DNA of 64,000 bases, from NCBI GenBank assembly GCA_963601915.1, contig CAVCGL010000002.1, forward strand, positions 62,001-126,000. The letters are read 5' to 3'. Position numbers and translations under genes: made by a program. The notes under the pieces are model-generated. The model made no database searches. It was given only the letters and a program-made list of their open reading frames with translations, and was not told the DNA's origin. This stretch comes from Butyricicoccus_A sp963601915 (GTDB lineage: Bacteria > Bacillota > Clostridia > Oscillospirales > Butyricicoccaceae). Shown in pieces: positions 1-8,269 of this stretch. The first letter of the stretch is position 1; the number at the start of each line of letters is the position of its first letter.

Positions 1-14
1 TAAATAAGCAAATA

Positions 15-48
15 AAAAGTGTCTCTGACAGCGTTCAGGGACACTTTT
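15..48. terminator. Intrinsic terminator-like hairpin
   Basis: A 14-bp stem (left arm AAAAGTGTCTCTGA, one G-U pair) closes a 6-nt loop. It has A-runs on one side and T-runs on the other, so it could end transcription in either direction. It most likely ends the gene that lies before the window. Confidence 0.7.
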
Positions 49-98
49 GACATTTATTCCCAAGAAATGTACGAGATTTCCTTCTAACAGAAGAGAAG

Positions 99-128
99 TT
101 GACAAGCTGTTTTACTATGCATTATAAT
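99..128 (+). promoter_or_regulatory. Sigma-A promoter for the dehydratase/activase operon
   Basis: TTGACA at 99-104 and TATAAT at 123-128 are separated by 18 bp. The first start codon follows about 45 bp downstream, so this promoter probably drives the three-gene operon and perhaps the HAD gene. Confidence 0.75.
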
Positions 129-171
129 AAAATCTGTATAAAAATTCAAAAGATTGGTGGAAGACAAATAC

Positions 172-1095
172 ATGAGTAATTTGAAAATTGGTCTGCCCCG
201 CGCGATGCTGTATCATCGGTATTCTATGCTATGGACGGTGTTTTTTCAGCAGCTGGGCGCAGAAATTGTGACCAGTCGCCCGACAGATAAAGAGATTTTG
301 GATCAAGGCACTGCACTGTGTGTCGATGAAGCCTGTCTATCCGAAAAGATTTATCTGGGACATGTGAAAGCACTGGTCGGCAAGTGCGATTATATTCTTG
401 TGCCGCGCGTCAGCAATTTCGGACACAAGCACATGATGTGCGTGCGGTTTGAAGCGATGCCGGATATTGTCAAAAATGTATTCCGTGATGTGCCGCAGAA
501 ATTCCTGACATATAATCTGGATGTTCTGCAAAAACAGGATGAAAAATCTGCTTTTTACGGCATGGGAAATCAGCTCGGTTTTGACAAAAAGACAATCAAA
601 AAAGCCTATGCGACAGCAAAGGCCGTTGAGCAGAGAACATGGAAAAAACTGCTGACGGAGCAGGAAGCTCTATATAAATCTCCGAATACCAAGATTCTTG
701 TTGCGGGTCACAGCTATGTCATTGAAGATCCATTCTTGGGAAAACCGGTTATGGATGTTTTGCGCAAGCTGGATGTCACACCAATTCGCGCAGATATTAC
801 GGAACGCGAAGCGGCGTCCAAACGAAGCACAACGCTTTCACCGACCATCAAATGGGAGATGAGTCGGGAAATCGTTGGCAGCTTAATGGCAAATAAAAAG
901 AAGGTGGATGGCATCATTTTACTCAGTGCCTTCCCGTGCGGACCAGATTCTATGATTAACGAGATGATTCAGCGCCGCATGAAGGGCGTTCCGATTTTGA
1001 ATTTGACGCTGGATGCACAGAGCGGTACCGCTGGTGTAGAGACGCGTTTGGAGAGCTTTGTAGACATCATTCACTTTAAGGAGGGAACACTATGA
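172..1095 (+). CDS. Acyl-CoA dehydratase activase-related protein (DUF2229/HgdB-like), first copy
   Basis: About 307 residues, resembling the D-component fold of 2-hydroxyacyl-CoA dehydratases (HgdB/BcrB, DUF2229 branch). Visible marks are the N-terminal LKIGLPRAMLYHRY stretch, the cysteine-bearing LCVDEACL segment, and the C-terminal LTLDAQSGTAGVETRLESF motif that the next gene repeats. I chose ATG 172 because GGTGGAAG lies just before it; an in-frame TTG at 154 has no ribosome site. The family supplies cysteine ligands for a [4Fe-4S] cluster and partners with an ASKHA activase, which is encoded two genes downstream. The end overlaps the next gene by ATGA, suggesting translational coupling. 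The substrate is unknown and the proteins may act together as a complex. Confidence 0.8.
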   Translation: MSNLKIGLPRAMLYHRYSMLWTVFFQQLGAEIVTSRPTDKEILDQGTALCVDEACLSEKIYLGHVKALVGKCDYILVPRVSNFGHKHMMCVRFEAMPDIVKNVFRDVPQKFLTYNLDVLQKQDEKSAFYGMGNQLGFDKKTIKKAYATAKAVEQRTWKKLLTEQEALYKSPNTKILVAGHSYVIEDPFLGKPVMDVLRKLDVTPIRADITEREAASKRSTTLSPTIKWEMSREIVGSLMANKKKVDGIILLSAFPCGPDSMINEMIQRRMKGVPILNLTLDAQSGTAGVETRLESFVDIIHFKEGTL

Positions 1096-2177
1096 CACCA
1101 GTAGAAATTCCATCCAACCAGAAAAAAATTATGTTCCCGCGCATTGCCCATTACAGCGGCGTTATCCGCTATTTTATTGAAGTCTGCATGGGACAAAAAT
1201 ACATTATGCCGCCGAAAATGACGCGGCATACGCTGGAAATCGGCGCGCGATACAGTCCGGACACGGTCTGTACCCCGTTCAAAAGCACGTTGGGATGTAT
1301 GATTGAAGCGCTGGATTTGGGCGCAGATACCCTGATGATGTCGCACGGTTTGTGCCGTCTGGGCTATTATGGCGAGTTGCAGGAGCAGATTCTTCGCGAT
1401 CTTGGCTATGAATTTGACTTTATCAATTTGTCTGAGTACAGCACGGGCAAGAAAAAAGACATGCTCAAAGTGCTCAAGCGCATTAACCCGAAGGTAAAGT
1501 ATACGCGCATTATCCCCGGTGCCATGGACGCCCTCAAGCTGCTGGAATATGTGGATGAAGTGACGGATGAATATTATCAGAACTGTGGATTTGACCCGTC
1601 CGGTGCCTATAAAAAAGCATACAAGCAGTTTTTGGAGGAGACAGAACACGTAGAATCTCGACAGGATATTGATCGAATTTATCGAGAGGTAAAAAAAGTA
1701 TTCAGTGATACTCCTTTGGAAAAACCGGCAGAACCGCTGCGCGTTGGCATTGTCGGTGAGTTCTTCACCGTTATGGATCCGTTCTCTAATTTGGATTTGG
1801 AACAGACCATGGCGGATATGGGCGTAGAAGTGCATCGCTGGATGAATGTATCCAATCGTATGGTACATTATCCGGGCGAGAAAAATATGAATGCGAAGAT
1901 CAAGGACTTGTGTACCTATGAAATGGGTCCGACCTCTACGGCAAATATCTGGGCGGCAAGAGAATATGCCCGCCGCGGATTTGATGGCATCATCCATGTC
2001 AAATCAGCCGGATGCACGCCGGAGATTGATGTCATGCCGGTCTTGCAGACCATCGGTGCAGAGGAAAAGATTCCGGTTTTGTATCTGACCTATGACGTAC
2101 AGACCGGCGAAGCAGGTCTTATGACAAGACTGGAAGCATTTTATGATATGATTGCAATGAGAAAGGATGTATTTTAA
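1092..2177 (+). CDS. Acyl-CoA dehydratase activase-related protein (DUF2229/HgdB-like), second copy
   Basis: A 361-residue protein of the same broad fold as its upstream neighbour. It has a cysteine-containing CTPFKSTLGCMIEAL region near residues 55-70, a SHGLCRLGYYGE segment, and the C-terminal DVQTGEAGLMTRLEAFYDM motif that parallels DAQSGTAGVETRLESF in the preceding protein. In many Clostridia these parts are fused with a BcrA/BadF-type ATPase in one very large polypeptide. Here they are three separate, tightly packed genes (ATGA overlap before, 3-bp gap after). It probably forms a heteromeric [4Fe-4S] protein with the upstream product. No CoA-transferase or dehydrogenase neighbour names the substrate. 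Confidence 0.8.
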   Translation: MTPVEIPSNQKKIMFPRIAHYSGVIRYFIEVCMGQKYIMPPKMTRHTLEIGARYSPDTVCTPFKSTLGCMIEALDLGADTLMMSHGLCRLGYYGELQEQILRDLGYEFDFINLSEYSTGKKKDMLKVLKRINPKVKYTRIIPGAMDALKLLEYVDEVTDEYYQNCGFDPSGAYKKAYKQFLEETEHVESRQDIDRIYREVKKVFSDTPLEKPAEPLRVGIVGEFFTVMDPFSNLDLEQTMADMGVEVHRWMNVSNRMVHYPGEKNMNAKIKDLCTYEMGPTSTANIWAAREYARRGFDGIIHVKSAGCTPEIDVMPVLQTIGAEEKIPVLYLTYDVQTGEAGLMTRLEAFYDMIAMRKDVF

Positions 2178-2180
2178 CGG

Positions 2181-3137
2181 ATGGAACGTCAACATGCATA
2201 TCTTGGAATCGACGTCGGTTCTATTTCCACCAAAGGCGTAATTATAGACAAACAGAACAATATCCTGGCCAGTGAGTATATTTGGACGCAGGGTGATCCG
2301 ATTGGTGCGGTCAAGAAACTGGTTGCTCTGCTGGAAAAGCAGTTCGACAAAGAACAGTACAAGGTCGTGGCAACCGGCACAACGGGCAGTGCGCGCAAGC
2401 TGGTCGGTGTTATCGTCGGCGCAACGATGGTAAAGAATGAAATTACCGCACACGCTGTCGGAACGACGACTTTTTATCCAGAGGTACGCACGATTCTGGA
2501 GATCGGCGGTCAGGACTCGAAGATTATCTTAGTAGAAAACGGTGTGGCCGTTGACTATGCGATGAATACGCTGTGTGCTGCCGGTACAGGTGCCTTCCTG
2601 TCCAGCCAGGCAAAGCGTTTGGGCATCGAGGTAGAGGACATCGGTGATTATGCACTGAAGTCCAAGCATCCGACACAGATTGCTGCTCGCTGCACGGTAT
2701 TCGCAGAAAGTGATCTGGTACATAAAATTCAGATGGGTCATCCACGCGAAGATATTATCGCAGGTGTTTGCAATGCGGTTGCTGCAAACTATATGAACAA
2801 CGTCGGCAAGGGCAAGAAGATTGCCAGTCCGGTTGTCTTTCAGGGCGGCGTTTCTAAGAACAAGGGCGTTGTCGCTGCATTTGAGAAGCTGCTCGGCTGC
2901 GAGGTTATCGTAGATCCGAATGGCCATCTGATGGGCGCACTGGGTGCGGCGATTCTGGCACGCAGAAGCAGCAAGCGTCAGGAGTTCGACTTTGCGATGG
3001 AAGACATGGAATTCTATACCAGAGAGGCGAGCTGCGGTCGCTGTCCGAATAACTGCGAGATTATTTGTGTCTTCCGCGACGGCAAACTGATTGATAGCTG
3101 GGGCAACCGCTGTGAGCGAGGCGAAGTAAAGCGATAA
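2181..3137 (+). CDS. Acyl-CoA dehydratase activase, BadF/BcrA/HgdC ATPase family
   Basis: A 318-residue ASKHA-fold ATPase. The phosphate-1 loop reads YLGIDVGSISTKGVI at the N-terminus. The adenosine region includes VVFQGGVSKNKGVV, and the two cluster-ligand cysteines typical of the homodimeric activase appear in LCAAGTGAF and ARCTVFAESD. Family members couple ATP hydrolysis to low-potential electron transfer into a 2-hydroxyacyl-CoA dehydratase or benzoyl-CoA reductase. An extra C-terminal cysteine cluster (ASCGRCPNNCEIIC and a later NRC) exceeds the usual roughly 260-residue HgdC length and could bind a second metal site. It lies 3 bp after the second DUF2229 gene, so the three products probably work together. 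Confidence 0.88.
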   Translation: MERQHAYLGIDVGSISTKGVIIDKQNNILASEYIWTQGDPIGAVKKLVALLEKQFDKEQYKVVATGTTGSARKLVGVIVGATMVKNEITAHAVGTTTFYPEVRTILEIGGQDSKIILVENGVAVDYAMNTLCAAGTGAFLSSQAKRLGIEVEDIGDYALKSKHPTQIAARCTVFAESDLVHKIQMGHPREDIIAGVCNAVAANYMNNVGKGKKIASPVVFQGGVSKNKGVVAAFEKLLGCEVIVDPNGHLMGALGAAILARRSSKRQEFDFAMEDMEFYTREASCGRCPNNCEIICVFRDGKLIDSWGNRCERGEVKR

Positions 3138-3152
3138 AATCGGAGGTGTACG

Positions 3153-3758
3153 ATGATACATACCATTCTGTTTGATATTGGGACGGTACTGGTGGATTTC
3201 CGGTGGCAGGAGTATCTGTGCCGCATGATAGACGATCCAGACGAGCGCAAAGTCATTGACGATGTAATGTTCAATAGTGGACTATGGGACGAAGTAGACC
3301 GCGGTGTGTGGACGGAGCAACAGGTGCTGGATGCATTTTTTGCCCGTGTTCCGCAGTATCGAGAAGATATTCAGCGCGTGTATGACAATATCGGCACGAG
3401 CTTAATCAAAAACGCGTATGCAGACGCATGGATTGACGAGATGAAGGCGCGAGGACTTCGCGTGCTGTTTCTGTCCAATTATGCACGATATATCATCGCA
3501 AAAGTACCGGAGATCTTTACATTCTTAGAAAAGATGAACGGCGGTGTCTTTTCCTGTGATGTGCATCTGCTCAAACCGGATCCGGCGATTTATCAGACCT
3601 GCTTGGAGCAGTATCAATTGACAGCAGAGCATTGTCTGTTTATTGACGACAGAAAGGACAATTGCGAAGCGGCACAGAAGTTTGGCATTCACACAGTACA
3701 TTTTCAGACATATGAACAGGCGCACGCAGACGCTTCGCGTCTGCTCGAACAAGCATAA
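3153..3758 (+). CDS. HAD-superfamily phosphatase, IA subfamily (YihX-like)
   Basis: A 201-residue cytosolic hydrolase. HAD motif I is FDIGTVLVDF, which keeps the nucleophile Asp but has Gly where many family members carry the acid/base Asp, a pattern shared with YihX-type sugar-phosphatases. Motif II is LFLSNYA, the motif III Lys lies in HLLKPDPAIY, and motif IV is FIDDRKDN. A ribosome site CGGAGGTG precedes ATG 3153, 15 bp after the activase stop, so it may be the last gene of that operon. The substrate is probably a small phosphorylated sugar or nucleotide. Confidence 0.8.
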   Translation: MIHTILFDIGTVLVDFRWQEYLCRMIDDPDERKVIDDVMFNSGLWDEVDRGVWTEQQVLDAFFARVPQYREDIQRVYDNIGTSLIKNAYADAWIDEMKARGLRVLFLSNYARYIIAKVPEIFTFLEKMNGGVFSCDVHLLKPDPAIYQTCLEQYQLTAEHCLFIDDRKDNCEAAQKFGIHTVHFQTYEQAHADASRLLEQA

Positions 3759-3763
3759 CAAAA

Positions 3764-3810
3764 AGGCAGAGGATGGAATGCGAATGCACCATACTCTGCC
3801 TGATTTTTTT
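3764..3810. terminator. Bidirectional intrinsic terminator
   Basis: The arms AGGCAGAG and CTCTGCCT are followed by a T-run on the plus strand and also yield a T-run when read on the minus strand. The hairpin separates two convergent genes (HAD phosphatase and CbiT-like protein). Confidence 0.75.
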
Positions 3811-3823
3811 GTTGAAGGGAATG

Positions 3824-4735
3824 TTAGCCCTCTCCATTGGCCTTGCCGGAAATGATCCACGGCGCAGGCTGGGTCTCAAAGTTGTGCTTGTGATTGAGAT
3901 GAGAAACGGCAATCTGAATGATTTCTACATCAATGATGCCCATCTTCTTGCACAGATCGGACATGCTGGCAGCAACGCCAAAATCCAAGGTATAGATGAC
4001 AAATTCCATATTTGGATTGAGCTTGAGCAGACATGCCATTTCCTGCTCCATGCTGGCGGATGCAACGAGCATGGTCACATCAGGAATCGGAAGATTCTTC
4101 AAGGTTTCTTCATCGACATGATCGACGATAGCGACATTGTTCAGGCCGAACTGGTTGACGTTGTCCTCCAGCGTCTTTCTGTCATGCTTGTTGTACTCAA
4201 CTGCGATGACGGTGCCTTCTGCTGCGAGATTGGCAGCTTCTACAGCGATGGACTCGCCGGAAATGACACAGATATTCTTCTGCACATCAATCTGCATCTT
4301 ACTCAAGAGGACAGCGCGGATTTCTGCACCGACGTACCGGACAGAGCCGTAAGCAAAGGACTGATTGCTCATGCCGAAGCGGAAGGTGCTGCGGGCATTC
4401 GGATTGAGAATCAGCATACCGGCAGAGGCATTGATGCCGCGATCCATCATATCATAGACCTTGTTCTGCTTGATCGGGCCGGATGGTTCGCTGCCTTCGT
4501 TATAGACAACCGTACATTCGCCCAGACCTGCATTAAACATGCGATAGAAGATGTCTGGATGGCCAGCCTCGGTAAATACGAGGGTAGAACGGTGTGACTC
4601 TACAGTCGGAATCAGATTCTTATTCTTTCGGGTAATATCCAGAATCTTGACGCGCTCTAAATCGACATCCGCCTGATCGGAAAAATACTGAAGCCATGCC
4701 AGAATGTGGGCATTGGTAAAAAGATTGTTTTCCAT
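3824..4735 (-). CDS. CbiT/CobL-like methyltransferase-fold protein (orphan)
   Basis: A 303-residue protein. The middle, from about residue 120, resembles the CbiT/CobL precorrin-6 methylase domain: YVGAEIRAVLLSKMQI, then ICVISGESIAVEAANL and VIAVEYNKH. The usual glycine-rich SAM loop (DIGAGTGS-like) is replaced by VISGESIAV, so SAM binding is uncertain. No other cobalamin-synthesis gene lies nearby, so a dedicated B12 role is not supported here. Ribosome site AAAGGAGTTG precedes ATG 4735. It appears monocistronic. An alternative is a degenerate class I methyltransferase with a different substrate. Confidence 0.55.
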   Translation of the reverse strand: MENNLFTNAHILAWLQYFSDQADVDLERVKILDITRKNKNLIPTVESHRSTLVFTEAGHPDIFYRMFNAGLGECTVVYNEGSEPSGPIKQNKVYDMMDRGINASAGMLILNPNARSTFRFGMSNQSFAYGSVRYVGAEIRAVLLSKMQIDVQKNICVISGESIAVEAANLAAEGTVIAVEYNKHDRKTLEDNVNQFGLNNVAIVDHVDEETLKNLPIPDVTMLVASASMEQEMACLLKLNPNMEFVIYTLDFGVAASMSDLCKKMGIIDVEIIQIAVSHLNHKHNFETQPAPWIISGKANGEG

Positions 4736-4966
4736 GATAAAAACAACTCCTTTGCGCTTGGTTTCCTATATCATATCATACTTTTGTTATAAATGCACGA
4801 GGAATTCACAAAAAACATATATTTTTTGTGTGAAGTTGGAAAAACACTTGAATATTTGCGAAAAGATGCGGCGACAGCGCAGTAATTCTGGAAAACCGGA
4901 GCGATCTGTGGTAAACTAATTCTAAATATCACAAGAGGTATGCAAAGAGGAGACAACATAGATCGT

Positions 4967-5710
4967 ATGAGGAAAAGACAACGACTGCTTTGGCCGATTC
5001 ACGCAATGATTTTGAGCTTGATTATTATTTGCGTGATTTCCATGGGCAGATATATTCATGATTATTACCATGCAACGGCGGAAGCACAAGCGGTTTTAGA
5101 GCATTCGGACGTAACCGTGGAGCAAATCAATAGTCGAACCATTACATTTGTACCGGAGCAGCCGAAGGCAGCACTGATTTTTTATCCAGGCGGAAAGGTC
5201 GAGGATACGGCATACGCACCACTCATGCAGGAGTTAGCCGAGCAGGGATTTCTCTGTTTGCTGGAAAAAATGCCGCTGAATCTCGCGGTATTAGACATCA
5301 CGGCTGCGGATGGCTTACAAGAGAAATTTCCGGAAATTGAGAAGTGGTACATCGGCGGCCATTCTTTGGGCGGCGCAATGGCGGCGATTTATGCGTCCAG
5401 ACATGCCGATGCGTTGGACGGATTGATATTGCTCGGCGGATATTCAACGACGGATTTGCGGCGGACAAAACTGAAAGCGCTGTGTATTTATGGCAGCAAT
5501 GACCGTGTGATGAACCGTGAAAAATATCAAAATTACAAATCCAATTTGCCGCCGCAATATGTCGAAACCGTCATTAGCGGCGGAAATCATGCATATTTTG
5601 GCAGTTACGGGGAGCAAAAGGGAGATGGCGCGGCGAGCATCACCAATGATGAGCAGATGACCGTAACTGCGAGCATTTGCCGCAGTGTCTTTTTAGAGGG
5701 CGATGATTGA
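4967..5710 (+). CDS. Membrane-anchored alpha/beta hydrolase
   Basis: About 247 residues with one N-terminal hydrophobic segment (WPIHAMILSLIIICVISMG), so it is probably membrane-tethered with the hydrolase domain outside. The nucleophile elbow is GGHSLGGA (Ser). A likely acid follows in YGSNDRVM, and the catalytic His is in GGNHAYFG, matching the Abhydrolase_5 type fold. The start is uncertain: AGGAG at 4948-4952 is 14 bp from ATG 4967, while an in-frame ATG at 4940 has no well-spaced ribosome site. It stands alone between the CbiT-like gene and the ABC importer. The substrate cannot be inferred. Confidence 0.75.
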   Translation: MRKRQRLLWPIHAMILSLIIICVISMGRYIHDYYHATAEAQAVLEHSDVTVEQINSRTITFVPEQPKAALIFYPGGKVEDTAYAPLMQELAEQGFLCLLEKMPLNLAVLDITAADGLQEKFPEIEKWYIGGHSLGGAMAAIYASRHADALDGLILLGGYSTTDLRRTKLKALCIYGSNDRVMNREKYQNYKSNLPPQYVETVISGGNHAYFGSYGEQKGDGAASITNDEQMTVTASICRSVFLEGDD

Positions 5711-5780
5711 CGCGGTGAGAGGCTTTGCTGCTATAGAACTGTATTTTGATAAAATATTAAAGCAAAATCGCAATTACATA

Positions 5781-5809
5781 TTGACTTTATCATGCTAAAA
5801 GAATAAAAT
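5781..5809 (+). promoter_or_regulatory. Sigma-A promoter for the amino-acid ABC importer
   Basis: TTGACT at 5781-5786 and TAAAAT at 5804-5809 are separated by 17 bp. They lie about 65 bp before the lipoprotein start. Confidence 0.65.
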
Positions 5810-5874
5810 ATAACATGTACTTGGCATCACCGCTTGTGTGTTTTGCCTATCATGAACTTTTAGGAGAAAGAAAT

Positions 5875-6726
5875 ATGAAACTGAAAAGAATTGCAGCCAT
5901 GATGATGGCTGGCGTGATGTGCATTGGTTTACTGGCAGGATGCGGCTCGTCTCAGCAGACAGCATCTACGGATCCAAAGGATCGCACGCAGCTGACGGTT
6001 GGCTTTGACGCAGAGTTCCCGCCATATGGCTATAAGAACGGCGATGACTACGAAGGCTTCGATTTGGATCTGGCACAGGCCGTTTGCGATTACTACGGCT
6101 GGAAGCTGGTGAAGCAGCCGATCGACTGGGATTCCAAGGATATGGAACTGAATGGCGGTTCGATTGACTGCATTTGGAACGGCTTTACGATGAACGGCCG
6201 TGAGGATGATTACACTTGGTCCAAGCCGTATATCGACAATTCTCAGGTAGTCGTTGTCAAGAAGGATTCCAACATTACCAGCATTGACAATCTGTCTGGT
6301 GTCATTCTGGATGTACAGGCAGATTCCTCCGCACTGGCAGCTCTGCAGGGCGACGATGCGACCGACATCGGCAAGAAGATTACCTCTACTGTTGGCAAGC
6401 TGGTGCAGGTATCCAACTATAACACCGCATTTATGGATTTGGAATCCGGCGCTGCCAATGCTATCGCAATGGATGTCGGCGTTGCAAATTATGAGATCGC
6501 AAACCGCGGCGCAGACAAATATACCATTCTGGATCAGGAGATTTCTTCTGAGCAGTACGCAGTTGGCTTTAAGAAGGGCAATGATACCCTGCGTGATCAG
6601 GTACAGACGGCATTGGATGCACTGGAAAAGGACGGCACTCTGGAAAAGATTGTCAAGGAATGGTCTGAAAAAGACAATGGTGCATACAATTTCCTGTCTG
6701 AAACTTGGTGCATGAACAAGCAGTAA
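5875..6726 (+). CDS. Amino-acid ABC transporter substrate-binding lipoprotein (SBP_bac_3)
   Basis: A 283-residue lipoprotein. The signal peptide ends in the lipobox LLAGC, so the mature protein is lipid-anchored at the outer face of the membrane. The SBP_bac_3 fold follows: LTVGFDAEFPPYGYKNGDDYEGFDLDL is the classic start of polar amino-acid binders (positions quoted in part: FDAEFPPYGY, GFDLDLAQAV). ATG 5875 is chosen for the preceding TAGGAGAAAG site. It is the first gene of a complete importer with the permease and ATPase downstream. The substrate is likely a polar amino acid such as cystine, glutamine or arginine; I cannot tell which. Confidence 0.9.
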   Translation: MKLKRIAAMMMAGVMCIGLLAGCGSSQQTASTDPKDRTQLTVGFDAEFPPYGYKNGDDYEGFDLDLAQAVCDYYGWKLVKQPIDWDSKDMELNGGSIDCIWNGFTMNGREDDYTWSKPYIDNSQVVVVKKDSNITSIDNLSGVILDVQADSSALAALQGDDATDIGKKITSTVGKLVQVSNYNTAFMDLESGAANAIAMDVGVANYEIANRGADKYTILDQEISSEQYAVGFKKGNDTLRDQVQTALDALEKDGTLEKIVKEWSEKDNGAYNFLSETWCMNKQ

Positions 6727-6749
6727 CACTCGCTTGGTTTTGTTAACAG

Positions 6750-6781
6750 AGCGGCGGAGAATTGATTTCCGCCGCTTTTTA
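6750..6781 (+). terminator. Hairpin with T-tail between binding protein and permease genes
   Basis: AGCGGCGGA pairs with TTCCGCCGCT and is followed by TTTTTATTT. Its position between the binding-protein and permease genes suggests partial termination, which would make binding protein in excess over membrane parts. Confidence 0.7.
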
Positions 6782-6808
6782 TTTCAATCATAAGAAAGAG
6801 GGCACATC

Positions 6809-7462
6809 ATGCAATACTTCATTTCTGTTGTACAGGAAATTGGCGCAGGTATTTCATCTTCCTTGCTGCTGTTTGTCCTGACACTCATTTTTTCTATGCC
6901 GCTCGGCTTGCTGGTATGTTTTGGACGCATGTCTAAAATCAAGCCGGTGTCGATGGTGTTTAACTTTATTATTTCGGTTCTGCGCGGTACGCCGCTGATG
7001 CTGCAGTTGGTTGTTGTATTTTTTGGTCCGTATTATGTGTTTGGCATGAATGTCTCCAACACATGGCGGTTCTGGGCTGCCATTGTCGGTTTTTCCATCA
7101 ACTATGCAGCCTACTTCGCAGAGATTTATCGATCCGGCATTCAGTCCATTCCAAAGGGACAGTATGAAGCCGCAGAAGTTTTGGGCTATACCAAAACACA
7201 GACCTTCTGCAAGATTATTTTCCCGCAGATGGTAAAGCGTGTGCTTCCGCCGGTTACCAATGAAATTATCACTTTGACAAAGGACACCTCGCTGGCGTTT
7301 GTTCTGGCATATGCAGAGATGTTTACGCTGGCAAAGCAGGTCGCAGCGTCCGATGCCTCTATCGCACCGCTGTTCGTTGCCGGTCTGTTCTATTACGTAT
7401 TCAACTATGTCGTTGCATTTGTTATGGAACGGTTGGAACGCAAGCTCGCGTATTACCAGTAA
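6809..7462 (+). CDS. Amino-acid ABC transporter permease (HisM/GlnP type)
   Basis: A 217-residue integral membrane protein with about five hydrophobic segments. The family EAA loop is visible as QYEAAEVLGYTKTQTFCKIIFPQ. It also shows the LRGTPLMLQL signature of His/Glu/Gln-type permeases. Only one permease gene is present, so the channel is probably a homodimer. It lies between the substrate-binding lipoprotein and the ATPase gene, 16 bp before the latter. Confidence 0.92.
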   Translation: MQYFISVVQEIGAGISSSLLLFVLTLIFSMPLGLLVCFGRMSKIKPVSMVFNFIISVLRGTPLMLQLVVVFFGPYYVFGMNVSNTWRFWAAIVGFSINYAAYFAEIYRSGIQSIPKGQYEAAEVLGYTKTQTFCKIIFPQMVKRVLPPVTNEIITLTKDTSLAFVLAYAEMFTLAKQVAASDASIAPLFVAGLFYYVFNYVVAFVMERLERKLAYYQ

Positions 7463-7478
7463 AGGAGGAAACGATACG

Positions 7479-8225
7479 ATGAAACTGCTGGAAATCAACC
7501 ACTTGAAAAAATATTTCGGAGAACTGGAAGTTTTAAAGGATATTTCGATGAGTGTAGAAGAAGGCGAAGTTGTCTCCATTATCGGTCCGTCCGGTTCTGG
7601 TAAATCGACACTGCTTCGCTGTGCGACAATGCTGGAGACCATGAATGGCGGCGATTTGCTGTATGGCGGCACCGCGGCGGTAAAGGACGGTACATATGCC
7701 GGCAAAGAACAGCTCGCAAAGATTAAGGAATTTTATGGCTTAGTATTCCAGAATTTTAACCTGTTTCCGCATTATTCTGTTATGAAAAATCTGATTGATG
7801 CGCCGGTTCATGTACAAAAGCGCAATAAAGATGAGGTTATTGAGGAAGCAAAAAAATTGCTGGAAGATGTCGGTTTGGCAGACAAGGCGGATGCCTATCC
7901 ATGCCAGCTTTCCGGCGGCCAGCAGCAGCGCGTTGCCATTGCGCGTGCACTGGCTATGCATCCGCAAATGCTGTTCTTTGATGAACCGACCTCCGCACTG
8001 GATCCGGAGCTGACGACGGAAGTTTTGAAGATTCTGCGCCAGCTGGCAGAAAAGAAAATGACGATGGTTATTGTAACGCATGAGATTGACTTTGCCCGTG
8101 CGGTATCCGATCGCGTTATCTTTATGGTGGATGGATACATCGTAGAAGAGGGTGCACCGGCAGATGTCATTGACAATCCGCAGAATCCGCGCACGCAGGC
8201 CTTTCTGCGAAAGGTACAGAGATAA
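7479..8225 (+). CDS. Amino-acid ABC transporter ATP-binding protein
   Basis: A 248-residue ABC ATPase with Walker A GPSGSGKST, signature LSGGQQQRVAIARAL, Walker B MLFFDEPTSALDPE and H-loop VTHEIDFA. ATG 7479 is chosen because AAAGGAGGAAACG precedes it. It completes the importer begun by the binding lipoprotein and permease. It is most like GlnQ/HisP-type ATPases. A terminator follows directly. Confidence 0.93.
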   Translation: MKLLEINHLKKYFGELEVLKDISMSVEEGEVVSIIGPSGSGKSTLLRCATMLETMNGGDLLYGGTAAVKDGTYAGKEQLAKIKEFYGLVFQNFNLFPHYSVMKNLIDAPVHVQKRNKDEVIEEAKKLLEDVGLADKADAYPCQLSGGQQQRVAIARALAMHPQMLFFDEPTSALDPELTTEVLKILRQLAEKKMTMVIVTHEIDFARAVSDRVIFMVDGYIVEEGAPADVIDNPQNPRTQAFLRKVQR

Positions 8226-8234
8226 AAATTGGAT

Positions 8235-8269
8235 AAAAAAAGAAGAGACTTTTGTCTCTTCTTTTTTTG
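8235..8269. terminator. Intrinsic terminator between convergent genes
   Basis: A 9-bp stem (AGAAGAGAC / GTCTCTTCT) with a TTTT loop has A- and T-runs on both flanks. It should end both the ABC importer operon and the convergent patatin gene. Confidence 0.85.

Noticed and set aside
3824..4735. CbiT-like gene as part of a cobalamin-synthesis operon
   Set aside because: No other cobalamin biosynthesis gene is present in the window and the SAM loop is degenerate.
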